Source: an uncultured Muribaculaceae bacterium (lineage in GTDB: Bacteria; Bacteroidota; Bacteroidia; Bacteroidales; Muribaculaceae). Taken from it: 64,000 nucleotides of DNA. The DNA lies in NCBI GenBank assembly GCA_910588035.1, contig CAJUPY010000002.1:1-64000 (forward strand), read 5' to 3'. Below, in pieces: positions 24,492 through 33,376 of this stretch. A program made the position numbers and the translations under genes. The first letter of the stretch is position 1. Each line of letters opens with the position of its first letter. Below the pieces are notes generated by a model. The model was given only the letters and a program-made list of their open reading frames with translations. It had not been told where the DNA came from and ran no database searches.

Positions 24492-25301
24492 TCAGAAATT
24501 AAAGGCCCATTGAAGGCCGATCGACGGTCGCGCTCCTCTGGAATCTTGCATAACAGCCGGCATGACATCGACTGTCAGGTCTGGCGATATGTCAAAATGT
24601 GCCAACGAGGCGTCGACATAGGCATCGACCATCGCCAGCAGGTAGACTCCGATCATACATATCACACAGAGGTCACGGTTTCGTCGATAGAAGTTCTTTC
24701 TCGATTTCAATATGTTGTTAAGCCAGTTGCGGTCAAGATCTTCTTCTTTAACAGTCGACGGGAAGAAATCCATATAACTTTTTGTCGAAGGATCATTGTC
24801 GGTGAGATCAGCGTAGGCCTTGGTGTAGTCGGTCAGCATCATGTTGTTCCAGCTTGTGGCATATCCAAGACCGAGATAGCCGCCTACGATTATCGGAAGT
24901 TTCCAATATCGACGGTTATAGACCTGGCCGAGTCCGGGAAACAACGCCGACATCCACACCGCACGTGTCGGACTGGGATTGTAGTCGATTTTCCGCTCAA
25001 CCCATTCCTGATCCCATTTAGATCCGGGCAGCAGCGAATCAAGCTCTGCAATCGGACCTTCTATCACCGGCACCGTATCAGATGACTCGACTACGGCCGA
25101 ATCACCGGTGAACAGAATGCGATCCTGAACAACCTCGGCGGGCCGGGTCAGAGGCTCGCTCATCGGAATGGTGTCAGGCAGATTCGGATTAATCGAAAAA
25201 ACGTTAAAAGGTGTTGCAAATATCGAAACCAACATTGCCACAAACAGTCTGAACCGTTGCAGCAATGATATTTTACCTATATGCGTTAAAACATCAGTCA
25301 T
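24492..25301 (-). CDS. DUF5683 domain protein
   Basis: Predicted membrane or exported protein, 269 residues. Possible signal region (about 15-40, FVAMLVSIFATPFNVFS), an acidic linker, then the DUF5683 core SALFPGLGQVYNRRYWKLPI with further hydrophobic segments (IIVGGYLGLGYATSW; DLCVICMIGVYLLAMVDAYV) and a C-terminal beta-rich part ending GLQWAFNF. Function unknown. Its place between parB and a transglycosylase hints at an envelope role tied to division or segregation. Confidence 0.85.
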   Translation of the reverse strand: MTDVLTHIGKISLLQRFRLFVAMLVSIFATPFNVFSINPNLPDTIPMSEPLTRPAEVVQDRILFTGDSAVVESSDTVPVIEGPIAELDSLLPGSKWDQEWVERKIDYNPSPTRAVWMSALFPGLGQVYNRRYWKLPIIVGGYLGLGYATSWNNMMLTDYTKAYADLTDNDPSTKSYMDFFPSTVKEEDLDRNWLNNILKSRKNFYRRNRDLCVICMIGVYLLAMVDAYVDASLAHFDISPDLTVDVMPAVMQDSRGARPSIGLQWAFNF

Positions 25302-25355
25302 CGCTATCTAATTGGTTTACAACCGTCTGCACACGCAATGGCGCGAAGCCAAGCT

Positions 25356-26249
25356 TCAGTCATGATTGTCCTGACGGTTTAGAGTGTCAAAGATAGTAAT
25401 TAATTTTGCAAGTTCGTCATCATTTTTAAAGGGGAATGTTATTTTTCCCTTACCCGAACGGTCCATTGAAAACTGAACCGTGGTTTTGAACGCTGCCGAC
25501 AGATGCTTCTTTAGTATGTCGAAATCGTGTGACGAATAACGGGAGTCGCTTCCCGCCGATGACGGTTTCCCTTCAGGCACTCCCTGCTGCCATTGTTTGA
25601 CAATTTCCTCGACTTTACGAACCGACAATCCGTTTTTGATTATCTCGTTGTAGAGTTTCAGCTGAAGCGACGGATCGTCAAGAGCCAGCAACGCCCGCGC
25701 ATGGCCCATGTCAAGACGGCGGTCTCGCAAGCCAAGCTGCACTTCCGCCGGCAATCTCAGCAATCTGAGAAAATTGGCGATCGTAGCACGTTTTTTTCCA
25801 ATACGCTCACTAAGCCGGTCTTGTGTGAGATCATACTGATCTATCAATTTCTTGAACGTCAGAGCGATCTCGATAGCATTCAGATCTTCACGCTGAATGT
25901 TCTCGATAAGAGCCATTTCGGTCAACTCGGCCTCATTGGCGGTTCTGATATAGGCCGGAACAGATCTCAGTCCGGCCATTTTCGCCGCTCTGAAACGACG
26001 TTCTCCGGCAATGATCTGATATGACTCAGGACCGGTTTTGCGTAATGACAGCGGCTGAATGATGCCAAGCTCGCGAATCGAAGACGCAAGTTCATCGAGA
26101 GAGTCGTTGTCAAATGTCGTTCGCGGTTGGTCTGGGTTAGGCGATATCTGATCAAGTGATATTTCATTTATGACCGATGAACCGCGTGCCGGAACATCGT
26201 CCATCGGAATCAATGAATCAAGTCCGCGGCCAAGTGCTTGTCTTTTCAT
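25356..26249 (-). CDS. parB: Chromosome partitioning protein ParB
   Basis: Centromere-binding CTPase that loads on parS sites, 297 residues. The N-terminal arm begins MKRQALGRGLDSLIPM; the CTP-binding domain has SPNPDQPR and GERRFRAAKMAGL; the helix-turn-helix domain contains IENIQREDLNAIEIALTFKK and LSERIGKKRATIANFLRLLR; a C-terminal dimer domain ends NRQDNHD. It lies 40 nt after parA. Confidence 0.96.
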   Translation of the reverse strand: MKRQALGRGLDSLIPMDDVPARGSSVINEISLDQISPNPDQPRTTFDNDSLDELASSIRELGIIQPLSLRKTGPESYQIIAGERRFRAAKMAGLRSVPAYIRTANEAELTEMALIENIQREDLNAIEIALTFKKLIDQYDLTQDRLSERIGKKRATIANFLRLLRLPAEVQLGLRDRRLDMGHARALLALDDPSLQLKLYNEIIKNGLSVRKVEEIVKQWQQGVPEGKPSSAGSDSRYSSHDFDILKKHLSAAFKTTVQFSMDRSGKGKITFPFKNDDELAKLITIFDTLNRQDNHD

Positions 26250-26289
26250 CGTTTTGAGTTTGTTTGGAATGAGTCTCTTTGATTAGGGT

Positions 26290-27072
26290 TCAGGCCGTTG
26301 CAAGCCGGTGTTTGTTTTTCGCAATAAGTTCTCGTGCAAGGGTGATATGGCTTGTCGCGCCACGGCTCTCAGGATCATAGATGATCGCAGGAAGACCATG
26401 GCTCGGGGCCTCGCTGAGCTTGATGTTTCGCGGTATCACGGTGTTGAACACCATGTCGCCGAAGTGTGCCTTCAACTCCTCGTAGATCTGATTGGCCAGA
26501 CGCAGACGCGCATCGTACATTGTCAATAGGAAACCTTCTATCTCAAGCGACCTGTTCAGTTTCGACTTGATGATTCTGATTGTGTTCAACAGTTTGCTGA
26601 TTCCCTCAAGAGCGAAATATTCGGCCTGGACCGGGATAATGACCGAATTTGCCGCAGTCAACGCATTGACGGTAATGAGTCCGAGCGATGGAGAGCAGTC
26701 GATCAAAATAAAGTCATAGACATCGGCCACATCTTTCAACAGGTTTGACAGAACTCTCTCCCGTTCGGGTTTTGAGATCAGTTCAAGTTCCGCTCCGGCG
26801 AGATCGATGCGAGAACCGATGAGTTTGAGGTTCTCGACACAGGTGTCAACTTCAGAGCCTCTGACCGGATAGTTGTCGACCAGACATTCATAGATTGATG
26901 ATGTCATCGACCGTGGGTCGATGCCATAGCCCGAAGTCGCGTTAGCCTGCGGATCAGCGTCGACAATGAGCACTTTCTTTCCCTGCTTGGCCAATGAGGC
27001 AGCAAGATTTATTGTTGTTGTCGTCTTGCCCACGCCGCCTTTTTGGTTTGCGATTGCAATAATTTTACCCAT
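26290..27072 (-). CDS. parA: Chromosome partitioning ATPase ParA
   Basis: Deviant Walker-type ATPase that moves the ParB-parS complex, 260 residues. Walker A is ANQKGGVGKTTTTINLA; VLIVDADPQANAT is the A' motif; ILIDCSPSLGLITVNAL holds Walker B. No DNA-binding N-terminal extension, so it is the short chromosomal Soj type. The upstream 138-nt gap holds repeats that look like ParB half-sites. Confidence 0.97.
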   Translation of the reverse strand: MGKIIAIANQKGGVGKTTTTINLAASLAKQGKKVLIVDADPQANATSGYGIDPRSMTSSIYECLVDNYPVRGSEVDTCVENLKLIGSRIDLAGAELELISKPERERVLSNLLKDVADVYDFILIDCSPSLGLITVNALTAANSVIIPVQAEYFALEGISKLLNTIRIIKSKLNRSLEIEGFLLTMYDARLRLANQIYEELKAHFGDMVFNTVIPRNIKLSEAPSHGLPAIIYDPESRGATSHITLARELIAKNKHRLATA

Positions 27073-27125
27073 TTGCTGTTGTTTTCAAATTGCAATGCAA
27101 AGGTGGCGATAAATATTTAGCCAAT

Positions 27126-27209
27126 CAATAGGTTAAGTGACAAATCGGTCTGAATTGTTGATAAGTGACACCTATTGTTAATAACTCCGTGGAACAATCG
27201 TGGAACAAT
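27126..27209. repeat. Repeat cluster upstream of parA, possible parS-related region
   Basis: Three repeats lie in the gap before parA: an 11-nt tandem repeat CGTGGAACAAT (27188-27198 and 27199-27209); a direct repeat TAAGTGACA (27134-27142 and 27162-27170); and an inverted repeat CAATAGGT (27126-27133) with ACCTATTG (27170-27177). CGTGGAACA differs by one base from the half-site of the widespread parS palindrome. No full 16-mer palindrome is present. Confidence 0.45.
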
Positions 27210-27210
27210 A

Positions 27211-28050
27211 TCACTCAGGGGTGGTGCGGGCAATCTGGTCACGTGCGACCTGAAGCTGCCGTTCGAGTTTCTGACGCTTGACAGCGAGATCTCGTGAGCA
27301 GATGATAGATTTGGAGAATCTGTAGGCATCGGCAATGCCCTGTGATTCGGCCGATGTCAGCCGACGGGAAAAACTCTTTCCACCGGCTCCGTTGAAAACA
27401 ACGGTGACTTCAACTGCCGGATTGTCATAGACAAATTGCCCGAGCGTGTCACTCTGTTCAGGCATGTATGTCACCAACTCCGAGCCATTGATGCGGTAAT
27501 TCAATTCGCCGTCATAGGCTACGGCAGGCGTGGAGACCTGTCCTGCATTTGACTTGAGCGTGATTGATTCATGCTTCAACGGTCTGCCCGTGACTGATGA
27601 GATCAAGAAAAACTGACCGACCTCATCAACCCGAGGCTGAACGCCGGTTCCATTCATGAACGAAGGGTCATAGCCCGAAACGGCCACATAATAGGGTTCG
27701 ACAAGCTTCTGATCACTGATCTTTTTCATCTTTGACTCGAGACGATCATGCTCGGCGGCATAAGAAGTCATCAGACTGTCTGTTGAGGAGATCTCTTTGA
27801 TTATCGCCGCCTCCATTACCTTTGGTCTCAGATTCAGCGCAAGACGTTGAACTCCCGTCTCGGCCTTGTAGTTATTCTGGAGAGAATCGATGAGCATGAA
27901 AGCCCGGTGTGTATCTCCGGCTTCAAAAGCCCCGCGTGCCGTTTCCAACAGATTTTCAGCCTCAAGGGCCGACTGCGACTTTCCGCCACATGAGACAAGC
28001 GACAATGTGATTAGTGTGGTGGCCGTAGCCTTAATTGCTTCTTTGAACAT
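27211..28050 (-). CDS. Predicted lipoprotein, unknown function
   Basis: 279 residues, no family recognised. Signal peptide with lipobox LVSC (Cys21) and mature start GGKSQSALEAENLL. The first part (about 30-120) is helical and TPR-like (ARGAFEAGDTHRAFMLIDSL); the middle is beta-rich; the C-terminal helix ends KRQKLERQLQVARDQIARTT, a probable coiled coil. The ATG lies inside the relA end (20-nt overlap), which implies co-expression with the (p)ppGpp synthetase. Its role in the envelope is unknown. Confidence 0.75.
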   Translation of the reverse strand: MFKEAIKATATTLITLSLVSCGGKSQSALEAENLLETARGAFEAGDTHRAFMLIDSLQNNYKAETGVQRLALNLRPKVMEAAIIKEISSTDSLMTSYAAEHDRLESKMKKISDQKLVEPYYVAVSGYDPSFMNGTGVQPRVDEVGQFFLISSVTGRPLKHESITLKSNAGQVSTPAVAYDGELNYRINGSELVTYMPEQSDTLGQFVYDNPAVEVTVVFNGAGGKSFSRRLTSAESQGIADAYRFSKSIICSRDLAVKRQKLERQLQVARDQIARTTPE

Positions 28051-30256
28051 CTTTTACGCCTTTAACGGTTTTTATTTTCTTGATCAGATTGTTTAACGCA
28101 GTGTTATCGGTGACTCCGACAACGAGATGACCCTGAAAGAGTCCGTCGTTGGAATCGATCGAGATTGTTCTCAGCGACACCGATTTTTCTTTATTGATTA
28201 TCGACGTTATGTTTGTCACTATCCCGATATCGTCATGTCCGACAACCCTGAGAGTCACCGCGGTCATATCGCCGGTTTTACCCGACCACCTGACAGTGAT
28301 CAGACGATAGGGATATCGTTCATGTATGTGATGCGCGTTTGGACAGTCATCGCGGTGAATTTTCACGACACCTTCCGACGATATGAATCCGAACACCTTG
28401 TCACCGAATATCGGATTGCAGCATCGGGCCATGCGGTAGTTCATGCCCTTTATTTCATTTGAGCCGATGATAAGCACGTCGCGAGACGCCGTGACACTCT
28501 CCGTTTTGTCTGTATCGATCGACTGAAGCGTGAACTCGTCGGCTGACACACGTTCGGCCGATGAAGGCTGTGATTCTTTGGCTGCAAGTTCGACATAACG
28601 GTCAATCGTGGCCGCGACATCGATCGACTCTGAGGCGATCGCACTGTAGAATTCAGTCACAGTCTTGAATCCGAGCTTTTTGATCAGCTTCATCATCACA
28701 CTCTCGTCGACATCGATCTTGCGGTTTTTGAAACGTCGCTGCAACAGCTCGCGTGCGAATTCCGAATCACGGTTATTCAACTCATTGACCGTTTGCCTGA
28801 TTTTGTTGCGCGCCTTCGACGTGACCACAAAATTCAGCCAGTCAAGTTTCGGTGATTGCTGTGAAGAAGTCAGAATCTCAACCGTATCTCCGCTCTGGAG
28901 TTTATAGTTGATTTTCTGGTTTTTGCCATTCACCTTGCCGCCGGTGCAGGCACATCCGAGCTTTGAATGGATATGAAAAGCAAAATCAAGCAACGATGCC
29001 CCGAGCGGCAACTTGTAGAGATCGCCCTTGGGGGTGAAGACAAACACCTCTTTGGAGTAAATGTCCATCTTGAAGTTCTTGATCAGCTGCAGGGGTCCTG
29101 TCTCGGCCGCCTCGAGTATATCGCGGATATTATTCATCCATGAATCAAGTCCGCCCTCGCTTTTGATGCCTTTGTAACGCCAATGGGCGGCAAGACCTTT
29201 CTCCGCCACAAGATCCATGCGGCGTGTCCTGATCTGAACCTCGACCCATTTGGCTTCCGGACCTCTGACGGTTATGTGAAGCGACTCATAACCGTTGCTT
29301 TTCGGAATCGAGATCCAGTCTTTCAACCGTGCCGTGTTCGGTGTGTACATGTCGGTCACGATCGAATAGGCCAACCAGCAATCGGGCTTCTCCCGGTCAG
29401 CAGGTGTGTCGATTATGATGCGGATCGCAAACAGATCATAGATATCTTCAATGTCATTGTGTTGCTTCTTCATCTTGTTCCAGATCGAATAGATCGACTT
29501 GGTTCTGCCCTTGATGTCAAATTTGAGCCCGGCAGCCTCAAGTTTCTCCCTGACCGGAGCGATGAACGATGCAATGTAGGCATCGCGTTTAACCTTTGTT
29601 TCATTGAGTTTACGCGCTATGCCGGTAAAAGTCTCCCGGTTGCTGTATTTCAGCGACATATCTTCAAGTTCTGACTTGATGGCATAGAGACCGAGACGGT
29701 GGGCAAGCGGCGCGTAGAGATAGTTCGACTCATAGGCCACATCTCTGACAAATTGCTCGTTGGGATGGTGATTGATGCGTTTCATCAACATCAGACGATC
29801 GACGATCATGATTATGATCACCCTTATGTCGTCGGCGAACGTCATCAGAAGACGACGGAAGTTGTCGCTTTCGACTGCGGCACGGTGACTGTAGAGTGTC
29901 GAGACTTTCAGCAGACCCTTCACAAGACGTGCGACATCTTCGCCCCACTCCGACTCAATCGCCGTGTCGTCAATATAGCCGCTCACAGCCAACGGATTGA
30001 GCATGATCGCAATGATCATCTCACGGTCAGGACTCAGACGCTCTGACAGCGCAAGGGCAGTCTCGAGCGAATGGACCAACGGACTGATGCCATATTTATC
30101 ATTGACGTAATGGCCCGCTTCCATAGCCGATGAAATCACAGCCCTCAAACGTCCGGCATCGTTGCCGGCGGCCACCTCTTTGGTCAAGGTGAGCAGATTT
30201 CGGTAAATATGTGGCAATTCGACTGTTTTGTCGTTTTTTAGATTATGTTCAGACAT
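28031..30256 (-). CDS. RelA/SpoT family (p)ppGpp synthetase, hydrolase site damaged
   Basis: Long RSH protein, 741 residues: HD-like region (about 50-190), synthetase (about 230-365), TGS, helical region and C-terminal ACT (about 665-741). The synthetase looks intact: GRTKSIYSIWNKMKKQ, YDLFAIRIII, WISIPKSNGYESLHITV and EVQIRTRRMDLVAEKGLAAH. In the hydrolase domain the His-Asp pair expected in ALLHD is Asn-Pro here (MLNPLAV, residues 87-88), while H62 and the later Asp in VDRL remain. I infer a synthetase that cannot hydrolyse (p)ppGpp, i.e. RelA-like in function; a second, bifunctional copy should exist elsewhere. Confidence 0.9.
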   Translation of the reverse strand: MSEHNLKNDKTVELPHIYRNLLTLTKEVAAGNDAGRLRAVISSAMEAGHYVNDKYGISPLVHSLETALALSERLSPDREMIIAIMLNPLAVSGYIDDTAIESEWGEDVARLVKGLLKVSTLYSHRAAVESDNFRRLLMTFADDIRVIIIMIVDRLMLMKRINHHPNEQFVRDVAYESNYLYAPLAHRLGLYAIKSELEDMSLKYSNRETFTGIARKLNETKVKRDAYIASFIAPVREKLEAAGLKFDIKGRTKSIYSIWNKMKKQHNDIEDIYDLFAIRIIIDTPADREKPDCWLAYSIVTDMYTPNTARLKDWISIPKSNGYESLHITVRGPEAKWVEVQIRTRRMDLVAEKGLAAHWRYKGIKSEGGLDSWMNNIRDILEAAETGPLQLIKNFKMDIYSKEVFVFTPKGDLYKLPLGASLLDFAFHIHSKLGCACTGGKVNGKNQKINYKLQSGDTVEILTSSQQSPKLDWLNFVVTSKARNKIRQTVNELNNRDSEFARELLQRRFKNRKIDVDESVMMKLIKKLGFKTVTEFYSAIASESIDVAATIDRYVELAAKESQPSSAERVSADEFTLQSIDTDKTESVTASRDVLIIGSNEIKGMNYRMARCCNPIFGDKVFGFISSEGVVKIHRDDCPNAHHIHERYPYRLITVRWSGKTGDMTAVTLRVVGHDDIGIVTNITSIINKEKSVSLRTISIDSNDGLFQGHLVVGVTDNTALNNLIKKIKTVKGVKDVQRSN

Positions 30257-30281
30257 GTCTGTGAAAGTTGAAAACCGATTT

Positions 30282-30289
30282 CAAAGATA
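30282..30289 (-). promoter_or_regulatory. -7 box upstream of the RelA/SpoT gene
   Basis: Minus-strand TATCTTTG, 25 nt before the ATG. No clear TTG at the expected distance. Confidence 0.45.
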
Positions 30290-30342
30290 ATGTTTTTTCA
30301 AGTCAATCACCCGGTCTACGATGAAAAATTAACAATTATTTG

Positions 30343-31482
30343 TCATTTCCGCTTATCTGAGAACGGGCTTGACGCTATTTCTTCAATCAAATTTCTGATT
30401 GACTTGCTCTCATAACGACGCGACCTGAGAATCAGGTAGTTGTTGTAGTAGCTGATCATCAATGTCGTCAACGGCAACGCTATTATCATGCCGATCAGCC
30501 CCATGAGCGACCCCCAGACCGATAGAGACAGAAGGATTATAGCCGGGTTCAGACCCATTGCCTTACCCATTATTTTGGGTGTCAGAATCAGATCTGCCAC
30601 GCTTTGTGAAAACGCATAGACCGCCACACATTCAAACCAGATTGTCCAGAATCCGACATGAGAGTCGACCGAATAGACCATACACAACAGAGTGACCGGA
30701 ATAAGGGTTATATATTGCATATACGGTATCATGAACAGCACTCCGGTCAAAATTCCGAGCACAATGGCCATCGGAATCCCGACCAGCGAAAATCCGACAG
30801 AATAGAACACACAGACAATACATGCGATCAGAGCCTGACCTCGGAAATAGTGGTTCATGCTGTCTTTTATATCCTTGCCTATGCCGAAAACGACCTTGCG
30901 GTATTTCGGTGGTACCATAAGCCTGAACCCACGCATCAGGTTGTCATAATCGATCATGATAAACAAGACATAGAGAAAGACAAGCAGCCACTCCACTATG
31001 CTCATCACGACACCCACCCCACCCGAGATAAAGTTCATCACGCGGTCGGCTATACCCTGGATATCCTGCTCTGTCAACCGGCGTGCGACCTCTTCAAAAT
31101 TGATGTTGTCGCGCAACAATGAGTGGACGTCTGACGGCATGAACGGAATGTTGACATCACTTGAAGCATATTTCCGCAGAAGATCGGCCACCTGATGCAT
31201 CTCAGCGATTATCGACGGAACGAAGAAGTAACACAAAACCACTATCAGCGTCGTGATCTCGAACAGCGTCACGAAAACCGCTATGGTGCGACGTTTCAAA
31301 TGGAGTATCGCTTTGTTGTATTGCACAAACGGCTCGAAGATATACGCGATAAGGCATGCCACAAGAAACGGCAACAATACATTTTTCAGCAGGTTGACAA
31401 GCCAGATGAAACCGATCAACAACGCCAGAGAGATCAGCAGCCTGACAACGCGGTCAAAGGTATAGGGTTGTGACGACAACAT
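30343..31482 (-). CDS. AI-2E family transporter (PF01594-type permease)
   Basis: Integral membrane protein, 379 residues, with about eight hydrophobic helices and a soluble segment after the first three (residues about 85-150). Family features: start region LLISLALLIGFIWLVNLLKN, and the C-terminal GLNPAIILLSLSVWGSLMGL followed by IGMIIALPLTTLM. Members have been described as exporters of AI-2 or as sodium/proton antiporters; the substrate here is unknown. Divergent from the MFS gene, with its own promoter. Confidence 0.9.
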   Translation of the reverse strand: MLSSQPYTFDRVVRLLISLALLIGFIWLVNLLKNVLLPFLVACLIAYIFEPFVQYNKAILHLKRRTIAVFVTLFEITTLIVVLCYFFVPSIIAEMHQVADLLRKYASSDVNIPFMPSDVHSLLRDNINFEEVARRLTEQDIQGIADRVMNFISGGVGVVMSIVEWLLVFLYVLFIMIDYDNLMRGFRLMVPPKYRKVVFGIGKDIKDSMNHYFRGQALIACIVCVFYSVGFSLVGIPMAIVLGILTGVLFMIPYMQYITLIPVTLLCMVYSVDSHVGFWTIWFECVAVYAFSQSVADLILTPKIMGKAMGLNPAIILLSLSVWGSLMGLIGMIIALPLTTLMISYYNNYLILRSRRYESKSIRNLIEEIASSPFSDKRK

Positions 31483-31530
31483 AGTTTTTAATTAATTTGT
31501 GATGAAAATTGTATAGTTGACACGAAATTA

Positions 31531-31557
31531 CAAATTTATTTTCATATTAGACTTCAA
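31531..31557 (-). promoter_or_regulatory. Promoter of the AI-2E family gene
   Basis: Minus-strand TAAATTTG (31531-31538); a TTG (31555-31557) lies 16 nt upstream, shorter than the usual 19-21. It lies back to back with the MFS promoter. Confidence 0.45.
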
Positions 31558-31562
31558 TTGTG

Positions 31563-31570
31563 TAATTTTG
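31563..31570 (+). promoter_or_regulatory. -7 box of the MFS gene promoter
   Basis: TAATTTTG, giving a leader of about 30 nt before ATG 31607. No clear -33 TTG. Confidence 0.5.
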
Positions 31571-31606
31571 CGAAAATAAACTAACATTTATCAAATCAAC
31601 TATCTC

Positions 31607-33307
31607 ATGCAACAAAATGTTCAAACAAATCTGAACGACAAAGCCTGGGCAAGATGGACCGCCCTCGGTCTGCTCGCTTTCGCGATGTTCTGTTCCTACA
31701 TCTTCATGGACATTCTCTCGCCAATAAAAGATCTTCTTCAATCGACAAGAGGTTGGGACTCTACGGCATTCGGAACCATGCAAGGATCGGAAACATTCCT
31801 CAACGTCTTCATTTTCTTCCTGATTTTCGCCGGTATCATTCTTGACAAAATGGGCGTGAGGTTCACCGCGATTCTTTCAGGTGCAGTCATGCTTGTCGGT
31901 GCCACAATCAACTGGTATGCCTTGACCGACGCATTTCTCGGAAGCTCACTCGACGTGTGGTTCACAAACCACCTCAATTACATACCCGTGTTTGACGAAC
32001 TCGGCATCTCGCCTTTCTATGAAGGAATGCCGGCATCGGCAAAATTCTCGGCTGTCGGTTTCATGATTTTCGGCTGCGGAGTCGAAATGGCCGGCATAAC
32101 CGTAAGCCGCGGAATCGTCAAATGGTTCAAAGGTCGTGAAATGGCTCTCGCAATGGGTTCTGAAATGGCTCTCGCACGTCTCGGTGTCGCCACCTGCATG
32201 ATTTTCTCGCCAATGTTTGCCGAACTCGGCGGAGACATCAGCGTGTCTCGCTCCGTGGCCTTTGGCGTGATTCTGCTGATGATCGCTCTGATCATGTTCA
32301 TCGTCTATTTCTTCATGGACAAAAAACTCGACGAGCAGACACAGGCCGATGAGGAAAAAGATGATCCGTTTGAGATCAAAGATCTCGGTAAAATTCTCTC
32401 AAGTCTCGGTTTCTGGTTGGTAGCATTGCTCTGCGTGCTCTACTATTCGGCTATTTTCCCATTCCAGAAATATGCCGTCAACATGCTTCAGTGCAACCTA
32501 TCGTTCACTGATGTCGAGCCCGGATCTTTCTGGGCATCGGAATCGGTGACAATCGTTCAATATGTCATCATGATAATTGTCGCGATAACGGCATTCGCAA
32601 GCAATTTCTCGAAAAACACGGTCAGAAAGTATTCCTTGCTGGTTGTCTCGATTGTCGCGCTCGTGATTTTCTGCTACATGGGCTACAAACGCCAGTCGGC
32701 CGGAACGATTTTTGCCGTATTCCCTCTTCTGGCAGTAGGTATCACACCGATTCTCGGCAATTACGTCGACTACAAGGGTAAAGCAGCCTCGATGCTCGTC
32801 ATCGGAGCATTGCTGCTGATTGCATGTCACCTGACATTTGCATTCATTTTGCCGATGTTCAAAGGCAGTCCCGTCGGTGGTGTATGCATCGCCTATCTCA
32901 CCATTCTCGTTCTCGGGGCATCATTCTCGCTTGTTCCGGCATCTCTGTGGCCGAGCGTTCCAAAACTCGTCGATGCCAAAATCATCGGTTCGGCCTACGC
33001 ACTGATTTTCTGGATCCAGAACATCGGCCTGTGGTTGTTCCCGCTCTTGATCGGCAAAGTGCTTGACAGTTCAAATCCGCAGATCGTGCAGGGACTCGCC
33101 GACGGCTCTCTTACACCCGAAGAAGCTGCCGTGAGCTACAACTACACCAATCCGCTCGTGATGCTCGCCTGCCTCGGAGTCGCAGCTCTTCTGATCGGCC
33201 TTTTCCTTAAGGTCATCGACCGCAAGAAACATCTCGGACTCGAAGAGCCCAACATCAAGCCTCAGGCCGAAACACTCGAAGCCGAAGTTGAAGCCGTTGA
33301 GGAATAA
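31607..33307 (+). CDS. Major facilitator superfamily permease
   Basis: Predicted permease, 566 residues, with two blocks of membrane helices (about 20-235 and 265-545) joined by a charged loop (KKLDEQTQADEEKDDPFEIK). Membrane helices include WTALGLLAFAMFCSYIFMDI and FLIFAGIILDKMGVRF, the latter a form of the MFS loop 2-3 motif. The cytosolic tail is acidic (AETLEAEVEAVEE). The pattern recalls the MFSD1-like branch, but I would not assign a substrate. Followed by a terminator-like hairpin. Confidence 0.88.
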   Translation: MQQNVQTNLNDKAWARWTALGLLAFAMFCSYIFMDILSPIKDLLQSTRGWDSTAFGTMQGSETFLNVFIFFLIFAGIILDKMGVRFTAILSGAVMLVGATINWYALTDAFLGSSLDVWFTNHLNYIPVFDELGISPFYEGMPASAKFSAVGFMIFGCGVEMAGITVSRGIVKWFKGREMALAMGSEMALARLGVATCMIFSPMFAELGGDISVSRSVAFGVILLMIALIMFIVYFFMDKKLDEQTQADEEKDDPFEIKDLGKILSSLGFWLVALLCVLYYSAIFPFQKYAVNMLQCNLSFTDVEPGSFWASESVTIVQYVIMIIVAITAFASNFSKNTVRKYSLLVVSIVALVIFCYMGYKRQSAGTIFAVFPLLAVGITPILGNYVDYKGKAASMLVIGALLLIACHLTFAFILPMFKGSPVGGVCIAYLTILVLGASFSLVPASLWPSVPKLVDAKIIGSAYALIFWIQNIGLWLFPLLIGKVLDSSNPQIVQGLADGSLTPEEAAVSYNYTNPLVMLACLGVAALLIGLFLKVIDRKKHLGLEEPNIKPQAETLEAEVEAVEE

Positions 33308-33331
33308 TCTCACGTATTTTCGAAAATCTTT

Positions 33332-33364
33332 AGCGCAGCCTGCAACAGAGTGGGCTGCGCTTTC
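33332..33364 (+). terminator. Terminator of the MFS gene
   Basis: Perfect 9-bp stem AGCGCAGCC/GGCTGCGCT with a 12-nt loop. Only a short T-run (TTTCG) follows, so read-through into the acyltransferase gene is possible. Confidence 0.6.
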
Positions 33365-33376
33365 GCACAAACCACA

